Source: Allomyces macrogynus ATCC 38327
Taxonomy: Eukaryota > Blastocladiomycota > Blastocladiomycetes > Blastocladiales > Blastocladiaceae
Reading direction: 5' to 3'
DNA: 64,000 nucleotides
NCBI GenBank assembly: GCA_000151295.1
Contig: GG745342.1
Location: 1,157,288 to 1,221,287, forward strand
Part shown: piece by piece, positions 55,259 to 64,000 of the stretch
Layout: each line of letters opens with the position of its first letter
Position numbering within the stretch: position 1 is the stretch's first letter
Program-made: the position numbers and the translations under genes
The notes under the pieces: model-generated
Databases searched by the model: none
What the model saw: only the letters and a program-made list of their open reading frames with translations
What the model was told of the DNA's origin: nothing

Positions 55259-56773
55259 ATGTCCTCCAGCTCCTCGACACGCCGTCCCGCTCCGCGCCGC
55301 CCCTCGCCGCGCCGTTCAACGAACCACCGCGCCGAACTCGACTGGGTCATGATTGGCTACGGCCGCTGGGAGCGCCGCCATCGCCGCGCCGTGCCGCAAG
55401 TGGCGGCAACTATGCAGGCCGCACCAGCTCCCGGACCTGTCCATCACGCTGTCAGCGACGACAAGGAGACGCTCCGCCGCACGCAGTCCGTTGACTCGGT
55501 CGATGCCGCGTCCGTGACCGACTCGCTCTCCGACGACCTGATGCGGCTGCTCAACGAACACGTCCGAGTACACGCTGACGATGCGCGCGACCATCACGAA
55601 GACGACGCGCAAATCGACACCGACTCGGCGTGCGGTGAGTCGATTGCCACGCTCTCGCCCGCACCGTCCATGGCCAATCTGCGCGGAGCCGTCGTTGTCG
55701 CCGAAACACCGGAAATTGCCCGCACGCCCTTGACGCTCGCCGACGTGCCATTTGAAATTCTCCTGTCCATCACGAAGTACCTCGTCCCTTCCACGGCCGC
55801 CCTGACCACGGCCTCGTCACCTGGCGACGACGCTCACCGCGATACCGACATTCACCAAACTGAGGACCGCACGCGCCTCTCCACCCTCCTCGCCGTGCGC
55901 CGCACGTCGCGCTTGTGCCGCACCGCCGCCGACGCGCATCTCGCTTCGCTCGTCACCCGCGCCATCGCGACCCTCACCGCCGCCGAATCCCTGGCGCGCG
56001 ACGAATCCCTTGCGGCGCACCTCGCTGCGCGTCCGACCCTGCAGCACAACCGCCGGTTCATGCGGTACCTGACGCGCGCACACCTCGTCGAACTCGCCGC
56101 GCTCCAAGCGCCACCACCGGACCTGCAGCGCGTCGTCGAGGCCCTGATCCGCATCCGCGGTGTCGACTTGGCCGATAAGCGTGCCCTCCCAATGCGCGGG
56201 GTCGTTGTCGTTCACTCGGAACCGACCCGCAATGCCGCGCCGTGGCGTAACTACGCGCCCGGTACCGCGCCATGGTCCCTAGTCCGGCGTGAACTGACGC
56301 GGCCGGTCGTGAGGGGGTGGGTCGCGTCCCTCGCCGCGCACGTGGTGGACGCGATGCATCGCCCGCCGTGGGACCGCAAGGGAGTCGCTGCCGCGCGCGA
56401 GATTTTGGAGACGTTGGATACGACCTACGAGCGGATGCGGCAAGTGTCGCAGCCCGGGTTCCATGCGTTGGTCGTCGTCGCCGCATGCATTCAGTATGCC
56501 GAGGCCATGGATGCGGTCGCGCAGGCGGCGGAGCGGGCTGAGTTGATAACTGCGCGCCGGGGAAGGTTAGAGCGCGTCGCGAAGGCGCTCGTGCCACCGA
56601 AACCGGATGAGACGGATGCGGTGTCGAAGAAGGTGGACACGCAAGAGTGCCTCGACGCGGTCGTGTTTTCCAAATCGCGCCGGTCGTCGGCGGGGTTGTC
56701 GTCGAACGCGGGACGCACGCCGTGGTACGTTTCGCAGGACGCGGTGCCGCTTCTCGCGCCAGGGCTCGAGTAA
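55259..56773 (+). CDS. F-box-like protein, 504 aa
   Basis: Single exon. ATG 55259 (MSSSSSTRRPAPRRP) is chosen as the first in a coding-like context. The first 155 residues are disordered, with acidic and His stretches (HADDARDHHEDDAQ). A degenerate F-box lies at about 157-225: LADVPFEILLSITKYLVP, an insert, then LLAVRRTSRLCRTAADAHLA. Typical F-box spacing is interrupted by about 30 polar residues. The C-terminal 270 residues are helical (LVELAALQAPPPDLQRVVEA; WVASLAAHVVDAMHRPPW; FHALVVVAACIQYAEAMDAV) without LRR or WD repeats. The expected role is SCF substrate adaptor, but the F-box match is by eye and the insert is unusual. Confidence 0.65.
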   Translation: MSSSSSTRRPAPRRPSPRRSTNHRAELDWVMIGYGRWERRHRRAVPQVAATMQAAPAPGPVHHAVSDDKETLRRTQSVDSVDAASVTDSLSDDLMRLLNEHVRVHADDARDHHEDDAQIDTDSACGESIATLSPAPSMANLRGAVVVAETPEIARTPLTLADVPFEILLSITKYLVPSTAALTTASSPGDDAHRDTDIHQTEDRTRLSTLLAVRRTSRLCRTAADAHLASLVTRAIATLTAAESLARDESLAAHLAARPTLQHNRRFMRYLTRAHLVELAALQAPPPDLQRVVEALIRIRGVDLADKRALPMRGVVVVHSEPTRNAAPWRNYAPGTAPWSLVRRELTRPVVRGWVASLAAHVVDAMHRPPWDRKGVAAAREILETLDTTYERMRQVSQPGFHALVVVAACIQYAEAMDAVAQAAERAELITARRGRLERVAKALVPPKPDETDAVSKKVDTQECLDAVVFSKSRRSSAGLSSNAGRTPWYVSQDAVPLLAPGLE

Positions 56774-56810
56774 TTCGGGCGCGTTTTTTGTTGTTGGCGC
56801 CGAGCATCGC

Positions 56811-56892
56811 GCGCCGGGTATGCTCCGCGCGCGCCGGGTATGCTCCGCACTCCCTTCCCACGCTCGCCGTGTCCCTTCCCACGCTCGCCGTG
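56811..56892. repeat. two adjacent two-copy minisatellites
   Basis: A 20-bp unit (gcgccgggtatgctccgcgc) occurs twice, 56811-56850, with the last two bases differing. It is followed directly by a 21-bp unit starting tcccttcccacgctcgccgt, occurring twice, 56851-56892. Lies just after the F-box-like gene's stop. Confidence 0.85.
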
Positions 56893-57036
56893 TTGGTGTT
56901 TTTCTGATTCGTGTTTGCCTTTTCGCACCGCGGCCAAGCGTCTTTGATGGTCGGTTTTTGGTTTTGGTTGGTGTGTTCTCCATTTCCCCCATGTCCATGG
57001 GTGCAGTTTTGCCGTCCATTCGTCAAGTCGTCTCTT

Positions 57037-57038
<2 letters not shown>

Positions 57039-57086
<48 letters not shown>
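57039..57086. repeat. poly-T tract, 48 T
   Basis: 48 uninterrupted T, read as poly-A on the minus strand. It sits in the convergent space between the F-box-like gene (plus) and the kinase gene (minus). It could be a long slippage tract or the poly-A tail of a retroposed sequence. I see no retrogene attached and no flanking target duplication. Confidence 0.9.
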
Positions 57087-57087
<1 letters not shown>

Positions 57088-57522
57088 GACATACACATAC
57101 GGAGACCTGTCACAGCCTCCCTCTCTTCCTATGAGATTTCCTTCGGATCGTGTCGTCTGGCCAGAGCAGTGTTCGACAGACCAAAGCAAGAGAAGTGGCT
57201 CCACCAGAACGGCGGTCGCAGCAACTAACGTCCGACTGTTGTCCTAAATCAAGTCCATCCATCTCCGACGCGACACGCAAGCACAGTGGGTATCTATATT
57301 TACATAATGACGCAATCGTCGCGCGCCGCTGCCGGTTTACGACGCGGGACACCGCCACCAGCGAGCGCGGCTGCGGCCAGCGGACCGGGCGGGGCCGACA
57401 AGGGCGACGGGGTCGCAGGTGTCCGACCCGTCGTGGTCGACGGCGGCGGTTGTTCAATGGCCGACCAGAACGCCGCATCCATGGCTGCGAGTGGAGATGG
57501 GGGTGCGCGCCGCGCGGTCGCC

Positions 57523-60500
57523 TTATCGCGTCTGGCCATCGGCGCGTAGTCGTCGGAACGTAACGCTGCGACGGGCGGTGGAACGGCAGGTGCTGGGGAT
57601 GTGGTCGCGGGTGGCGTCGCACCGGGCTAGAGATCGAGCAGGACGATGGTGAGGATCCGATCATGAAGTGATCAAGTCGCCAAGAGCCGCGTGCCTTACT
57701 ACCGCACACCACCACGCGCCCACCAATCGGCGGGCACGCCGCGCACGCCTTGCACACAATCGCTGAACACGTCGAGCACACGCGGCCTTTCCGCACGAGC
57801 TGCGCACAGATCCGGCACTCGACACACGCGTCGAGCGCAAGCTTGATCCACTTGTGCGGATTCCGCGCTGCATTCGGTACGGGCGGCGCGTCGGTGGGGA
57901 CCAAGAACCCGGCCGCTGCCACAGCTGCAGCCACAGCCGCGGCGGCACCGGACCGCCGCCGTGCCGCGGCACGACCGGGTGAGACAACGTCGCGCATACG
58001 GTCCACGAGCGCGCCGACGACCGGCGTCGGCGCGGAGGGCACGTGCGGCGATCGCGCGAGCTGCGCCATTTGCAGCGGGGATGGGAAGACGGTCGGGACG
58101 GGAGGAGCGGGAGGCGACGAGGTGGTGGGACCGTGCCGCGCTGTCGTGACCATGGGCGTCGAGTCCGGGAGGAAAGTGGTCGGCGGCAAAGTGCCGACGG
58201 AAGAAATTTCGGTCGCGTGCACCGACGTCGAGTCGTCGGTCATCGCTTGGCGAGGAACATCAGTAGGTGCACCGCCGACGGGCGACGCGATGGGCCGCGG
58301 CGGCCAGTCGTAGGGCGCAGCGGGCCACGCGACCGTCGTCGTGTACGGGAGCATCGAAAAATCGGGCGCCATTGGCGTCGTGACAGGTGGAGACGGTGGG
58401 GGTGGGGGTGCCGGTGCCTTTGGGAACCCGGGCGTACCTGGCGTATTGGTCCCGCGACGCCGCTGGTTGTAGACCGAGTGCACGATCCACGGGTGCTGGA
58501 GCAGCTGCGCAGCCGTCCACCGTGCGTTCTCGTCCTTTTGCAGGCAGCACAGGAGGAAGCTGCGCATGTCGTCGGAGATATTGTCGGGCAGCGGCGGGCA
58601 CGCGTCCTCAACGATGCGGTAGAGCGCGGCCCACGGGTTCTTGAACTCGTAGTAAGGCGGCTCGCCCGTGAGCAGTTCAATGATCGTGCACCCGAGCGAC
58701 CAAATATCGGACGCGGTCGACGACTTGCCCGGGTAGATGATTTCGGGCGCCATCCTATCGATGGGAAGACACCGGGCGGTGAGTGTTGGGTCAGCGAATC
58801 GCGACGATGACGGGGTGAGGATCGCAGCAGCGAAGCGTACCAGTAGGCCGTACCAACACCGTCCGACTTGGTGTCGGTCACCGACTGCGACACGCCAAAA
58901 TCGGACAGCTTGACGTTGCCGTCCTTGGTCGTGAGGATGTTGGCGGCCTTGAGGTCCAGGTGCTTGAGCTACCAGCATCACGGTCATGTCAGCAACCACT
59001 ATCGAGACATCAACGACGAGCGAGAAAGCATGGGTACGTACCCCTTGCTGGTGAATGTACGTGAGCCCCTGCAGCACCTTGAAGACGATAGCCACGACGA
59101 CCTTTTCCGGGAGCGGCCCAAAATGCTTGAGCGTCGACGCGAGCGATCCGTTTTCGACAAACTCGAGAATAATGTTGAAGTCGGTTTCGGTCTGGATGAA
59201 CCCAATGTACTTGACGACGTTGGGATGGTCGAGCGTCTCCATTTTGCGCACTAGTCATCAAGCACGGATTTGATGATTTCGCTCGCGTCAGCACCAAACC
59301 TCTCGCACAACTTCCAACACCGATTCCGACGGTACCCTCGGTCAAGATGGTCTCCTGGTCCTTGTTATTCGCGAGCTCAAACCGCTTGATCGCGACCGTG
59401 TGGTGCGAGTCGACATTGATCGCGCGGAACACGGCGCCAAACTGACCGCGGCCAATGCAGTTGCCCACAATGTACTGCTCCAGGATGGTCACCCCGTCGG
59501 GCGCGTGTCTCGACAGAATGTAAGGGCCGTCCTGGTCGGCCGTGCCCGCCACGGCGTGCAAACCTTGTTCGCTAGCCCCGGTCGCTGGAGCTGCTGCTGG
59601 TGCGGCCGCCGGTAGGTGATCCGACATGGACCGACGAATCGACGACGCGCGCCCCGTCGCATCGGCTGCAGCGGCCGCCGCCGAGCTCGTGGGCAACGCA
59701 GGCGCCGACGCGGCAGCGAGCCCCGCACCGCCTGCCGGTGCGGCGACCGACGATGTGGTCGTTGTCAGGACCGACGTGCCGACGCTCGATCGTCTGCGGC
59801 GGCGCACGGCGATCGGCGACTTGGACCCGAGCGACGCCGTTGACGGCCAGCTGTCGGTCGTGCACGCCGACGAAGTGTTGGACGACGGCGGCGACGGGTG
59901 GTGCGTCAGGTCCGGCATGCTCGTGTACGCGCCGAGGTGCGCCGTGGCGGGGTGAGGGACTGGCGGCATGGGTGGGAGCGGTGGCAGAGGTTTCACTGTC
60001 TCGTGAGCGGGTGGACGAGGAAAACCGGAAAGAGATACAGGATCGGAGGTAAAGAGGGGCGCCCCCGCCGAGGGAGAGCGTGCATGCATCGCTACGGACG
60101 CCGAAGGCTTGCGGGGGTAGGGCGACGTGCTTGCGGTTCTCGACGGCGTCATGGGCGGTGCAGCCGAGACCGCCAGCGCGTGCAGGCTCGTGCTTCTCGA
60201 CGGCGTCGCAGCAAGACCGTACGCGCTCGCGCTCCTCGACGGCGGCGCGCCGGCGCGCGTCGCGGGAGACATGGGCGGCTGTCTCATCGCCTCGTCCACG
60301 CCCTGCAGCATAGTCCGTGAAGCGTCGCCGGGCAAGGACATTGCCGACATATTCCCGAGCGCCAGGGTCGACACGGACGACGTCAGCGACGCCGTCGTCG
60401 ACATGCCGTCAGGCAGTTGCGTTGCCGATACAGATCCGCGTGCACCGCCGACGCTGCGGTTTGGCGACGCCGACCGCCTCCGCGCCGACGCGGCATCGCT

Positions 60501-60689
60501 GGCCGGCTGCGCCGCGCCTGCGGCCGCGCCTGCGGCCGCGAGTTGCTGAAACTGCTTGCGCGTGGCCGAGACGTCGATGCGCGACGCGTCAATGGACGAC
60601 TGGCTCGCCTGCGCCGGTGGCAGCGACGGGTCCGCCACGGGATCGGAAGGGGTGGCGGGCCCTGCCGACATCGGGACGGGTGGGGCCAT
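57523..60689 (-). CDS. Cdc15/Cdc7 (SIN/MEN) type protein kinase with C-terminal zinc finger, 948 aa
   Basis: Exons 59336-60689, 59042-59250, 58841-58968, 57703-58754, 57523-57626; introns 85, 73, 86 and 76 nt (GTACCG, GTACGT, GTACGC, GTAGTA), exact in frame. Residues 1-400 are a disordered Ser/Ala/Pro extension. The kinase domain (about 405-660) has IGRGQFG (G-loop), VAIK (Lys435), YIGFIQTETDFNIILEFVEN, catalytic HLD (524-526, in place of HRD), DFG (544-546) and YWMAPEIIYPGKSSTASDIW. GCTIIELLTGEPPYYEF and QLLQHPWIV complete it. This is the Cdc15 (budding yeast)/Cdc7/SepH (fission yeast, Aspergillus) group, which starts the mitotic exit or septation cascade upstream of Sid/NDR kinases. A Cys-rich finger at 874-917 (CVECRIC, CSTC, CKAC, CARC) follows a disordered linker. 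The unspliced frame would run on to 57110, but only the spliced form keeps the CARC pair. Confidence 0.88.
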
Positions 60690-61316
60690 GATGGTCACGG
60701 TCGCCGTCCCCGATCACAGCGACTTCCCCACGGCACGATCCAATCCCCCGCGTGCGCAGGTGGTTCAGAAGGTGTGCGATGCCCTCGGTCGTGTTATTGA
60801 GCGGGTTGGAGCGCGTGCAGGGCCGTGATCGAAGAAGTACGGCGCTAATCAGCTGCTCGAGATGCCAGGGCCAAGTCGTGGCCGGCGCGTGCAGCAGAGA
60901 GGGCCAGGCACCCGGGCAGATCGAATGCGGCGGGTTGCAGCAAGTGTTGGCCAATATGGAGTGCGAGTTGTCGGGGTCGACGTCGATACAATGGCGGTGC
61001 AGTCGTTGCGGACGGCGGCGGCGCGTCGTGCCGTTGTTGGCGGTGGCCGGTGCTGTCTGTTGGTGGTCTGTGCTGCTTTCGCCCTCTCGTGCGACCTTCG
61101 TTTTTCGGTTGTGCGTGGGAGAAGGCGCGACGCGATCACGACCGCTGGCAGCAGTCCTCTGCGGCGCTGTCCCCCCATCGCCTGCTCAGCCTGCATGGAC
61201 GGCTCACAAGAAAAAATATTTATCGACTGCAGCATCTTCACCATGGCGCGCCTCGTTCGCGGCACCCGGGACACTTGGGACCCGCACGGAGTGCACGCGG
61301 CGAGAAGGGTCCTCGC
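60690..61316. other. intergenic region between INO80 and the kinase gene
   Basis: About 630 bp between two minus-strand genes, with the kinase promoter and the INO80 3' end. Open frames here are antisense noise. Confidence 0.4.
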
Positions 61317-64000
61317 TCACGCGCCGTCCACCACATCCACCATCATGCTCTCCTCGTCCTCGTCGCCATTGGCCTCGTCGACGCGCGACAACGACGTCCC
61401 CGTGCCCGCACTCACCGCGTCTGCTTCCACGCCTGGCGGCTCGAGCGCACCGTTGGCCTCGGTCGACGCTGCCGCCGGGACCGCTGAGCTCGCGGCGTCG
61501 GCTTGGTCGGCAGCTTTGGCCCCGCGCGCGCCGGATTTGCGCGGCGTCCCGGCCGTGGCGCGACGCTTGCGCAGCGGACCCGCGCTAGCGGCACCCGCAC
61601 CTTCGCCTGCACCAGGCCCCGCTGCGGCTGGCTGTTGCCCAAGTAGGCCGCGATGTTTGATCGATCCGGACGTGCGCTTGCGCTTGGTGGGCGGTGCCAC
61701 GGGCGTGCTGGGCGTCGATGACGAGGGATCGGGGTTCGCCGGGTCCGCTGCCGGCACGTCGGCAGGCGTCGTTGATGCTGCGGTGGATTCGGTTGTCGAG
61801 GGCGCTGCGATCGCCGTCGTGGCTGCTGTGCGATCGTCGGGTGGAGCCGCACCCTCGGTCGCTGCCGGTGATGCCGCGGGCGCTACTGCAGCAGCAGCTG
61901 ACTTCTTGGCCCGTGGCTTGCGCGGCGCTGGCTTGGCCTTGGGCGTTGCAGGATCGCCTGCGTCACCGCTCGCACTGGTACCGTCCTGATTCGCGGCCGT
62001 GTCTGCGGATGCGGCAGCCGCCGCCTTCGCAGCAGCAGCAGGTTTGCGTGGACGCGGCGCGCGCTTGGGCTTGGGCTTGCCGGCAGCCGTCGTTGTTGTC
62101 GTCGACGCGGCAGCACCCGGCTCGGGCGTCCCCGTGGGCGCGGCACTCGACTCCCTCGCACCCTCCCCGGCCGTCGCAGACGCCGCCGGCGCGCTCGTTG
62201 CGCCTTTCTTCCCGCTGCGCGCCCGCCCCGCCGCCGTCCCCGCAGCCGGCTTACGCATCTCTTCCTCGAGCAATGCGCGCATCGCCGCGTCGTCCTCGTC
62301 ATCGCCAAACAAGAGCGACGCCATTTCCTTGGCCGACGGCGCCGTGGCCATGGCCTCGTCGCCGTCCTCGGTTGCGTCGGCGCCCGGCGTGCCCGAAATC
62401 ACGACGCGCTGAATATGGTCCTTTTGCCGCGCTCGCTCGAGAATGCGTTCCTCAATCGAGTGCCGTGCCACGAGCCGGTAGACGGTGACTTGCCGCTTTT
62501 GGCCGAGCCGGTGCGCGCGGTCCATGGCCTGCCGATCGACGGTCGGGTTCCAGTCGGAATCTGTTGGAGGGGAGAGAGACGGTGAGCGACGGTGCACCGG
62601 GACCGAGAATTCAAGGGGCCGTTGAAAACGTACCGAAGAAAATCACCGTGTCAGCGGCCGTCAAGTTGATTCCGACCCCACCGGCGCGCGTACTCAGCAA
62701 AAAGATGAACAAGTCGTCGCGCGTCTGCCAGTCAGACACCAAGTCGCGGCGGTCGCCGAGAGTCGTCGACCCATCGAGCCGCTGGTAGCTGTACTTGCGG
62801 TAGATCAGGTAATCCTCCATCAAGTCCATCATGCGCGTCATTTGGAAGTAGATGAGGCACCGGTGGCCCTCGGACTTGAGTTTCGGCAATAGCACTTCGA
62901 GCGCCTGCAACTTGCCCGACGCCGATATCATCGATTGCATGTTGGGCACGCGAATCGTCGACTTGGTGTGCGGGACGATTGGCACGAGGTCGGTCACGGC
63001 CGGCACCGCGGGCTTGGCGGCATTCGAGCCGCACCGCAGCGCCACAGCCGCATCGTCGTCCTCGTCGGGCGGCGGCCAGTAGAGTGCGTGGAACGCCGAC
63101 GTGATGGTCGTGCTCGGCGCGTCGGCGTGCACGTACTCCCACGCGAGCGGTGGCAGCGCCACGGCACGTGGCTGCACGAACTCGAGCGATGGCGGGATCC
63201 ACGGCGCCTCGAGCAGGCCGTACCGCGCGTCGCGCACGATGCGGCGCACGACCGGGTCCCGATCGCACACGGATGCCTTCTGCAAACCTGTCACGCTCCA
63301 CGACGCGACAGCGCGCATCACGCCCGGGTAGGTCGACTCGAGATGCTCGTGCAGCCTCGCACGCTGCAGGGCATTGAGGTGTCGCGAGACGTGCACCACA
63401 TTGATCGCGGTGTACCCCGTCAGGCACTCGGGCACGTCCACGTCCACGTTCAGCGTCTGGCAGTCGTCGATGCGCATGGCGCTCACGTCGTGTACGAGCC
63501 CAACGAGCCGCCGCGGGAACCGCGTCGCGAGCGCCGCGTGCACGCGCACCGCGACTTGTGCGTCGGCGAGCGTCGACGGCAACGACACCGTGGCCGCAGC
63601 CGCCGCATCGGCACTCCCCACATCCCCGGCATTCGCGGGCACGTACGCGCCGCCGCCCGCGACAACGCCCACCCGACCAGCGATCACAGGCGCCATGACA
63701 AACGGCGAGACCGAGTCGGACCGCTCGAGCAGTTCTGGGTGGTTGCAGACCTTGCGCAACTGCATGACCACATTCATGAGCGAGTCGCCCGAACTGTCCT
63801 CCTCGTCGTCGATCCCACCGGCACCGGCCCCACCGCCCGCCGGGTCGCGCGCGAGCTCGTCGTCGAGGTCGCGCTTGGCGGCCTTCCGTGCGGCCGCTGC
63901 CGCGCGTGCGGCCGATGCCGCCTTGGACGCGCCGTTGCGCACCGAGTCGAGAATATCGCGAATCGAAATCTTTTGCTTGAGCAAGCGGTAGAGCAGCATC
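61317..64000 (-). CDS. INO80: INO80 chromatin-remodelling ATPase, C-terminal part (cut by right edge)
   Basis: Two exons seen, 62634-64000 and 61317-62560, joined by a 73-nt GTACGT...CAACAG intron. The 5' end lies beyond the window. The visible part starts in [16 protein letters not shown] and has [20 protein letters not shown], the Ino80 insertion between the RecA lobes, [76 protein letters not shown] and, across the intron, [20 protein letters not shown] (motifs IV-VI of Snf2 helicases). [19 protein letters not shown] follows. These word choices are Ino80 rather than Swr1, Chd or Isw. The complex slides nucleosomes and edits H2A.Z at promoters, replication forks and breaks. After about residue 560 of the visible part the tail is Ala/Pro/Lys-rich with AT-hook-like KRAPRPRKP and an acidic end. 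Confidence 0.95.

Noticed and set aside
57110..57522. Unspliced continuation of the kinase frame to 57110
   Set aside because: It reads Arg/Pro noise. The 76-nt intron at 57627-57702 completes the CxxC pairs of the zinc finger and gives a stop at 57523.

Overview
The window looks like nuclear DNA of an early-diverging, probably zoosporic fungus. It is very GC- and CpG-rich. Genes have short introns of about 65-98 nt with recognisable branch sites (CTGAC, CTCAC), and the proteins are loaded with Ala, Pro and Ser low complexity. The set includes fungal or opisthokont hallmarks: a Zn(2)-Cys(6) regulator, a Cdc15/Cdc7-type kinase, MAF1, INO80, SEC13, a LETM1-domain protein and a Fus1-like SH3 membrane protein. 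Blastocladiomycota (Allomyces or Catenaria type) is my best guess; it is inference from style, not a database match. No tRNA, rRNA, CRISPR array or intact transposon was found.

Layout. 0-3.3 kb: a tail-anchored protein of unknown function. 3.3-7.3 kb: a short KPWE-motif protein (PEX39 candidate), then two tandem decayed F-box/LRR-like genes. 8.2-16 kb: a protein ending in a CSN9-like motif, SEC13, a Zn-cluster regulator, and divergently from it the SH3 membrane protein. 16.9-21 kb: a LETM1-domain protein and an unrecognised proline-rich protein. 21.4-22.9 kb: an island strikingly poor in CpG, probably a methylated or decayed mobile element or foreign DNA. 23.4-25.3 kb: an Arg/Asp-repeat protein. 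25.9-33.0 kb: five paralogous genes in tandem on the minus strand, each coding for a small secreted protein with two conserved cysteines and each with a TATA-like element 59-85 bp upstream of the start. This is the most novel part of the window. 33.6-44 kb, all minus strand: a 1645-residue LRR protein, a triose-phosphate-transporter family protein and a TRIP4/ASC-1-like protein. 44-49 kb: an FHA plus tandem BRCT protein of MDC1/Mdb1 layout, and a DUF829/TMEM53-type hydrolase. 49.6-57 kb: MAF1, a cyclic nucleotide phosphodiesterase and an F-box-like protein. 57.5-64 kb: a Cdc15/Cdc7-like kinase with a C-terminal zinc finger, and the C-terminal two thirds or so of INO80, cut by the right edge.

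How the genes relate. Apart from the secreted-protein array and the F-box pair, neighbours are unrelated housekeeping or regulatory genes, as is normal in fungi. Several pairs are head to head and share promoter spaces (Zn-cluster/SH3 protein; TRIP4/FHA-BRCT; DUF829/MAF1). All intron-exon models were built by hand from frame, splice sites and family fit. In the models I trust, exon lengths add up exactly to the reading frame. Places where they do not (last intron of the FHA-BRCT gene, intron of the PEX39 candidate) are flagged.
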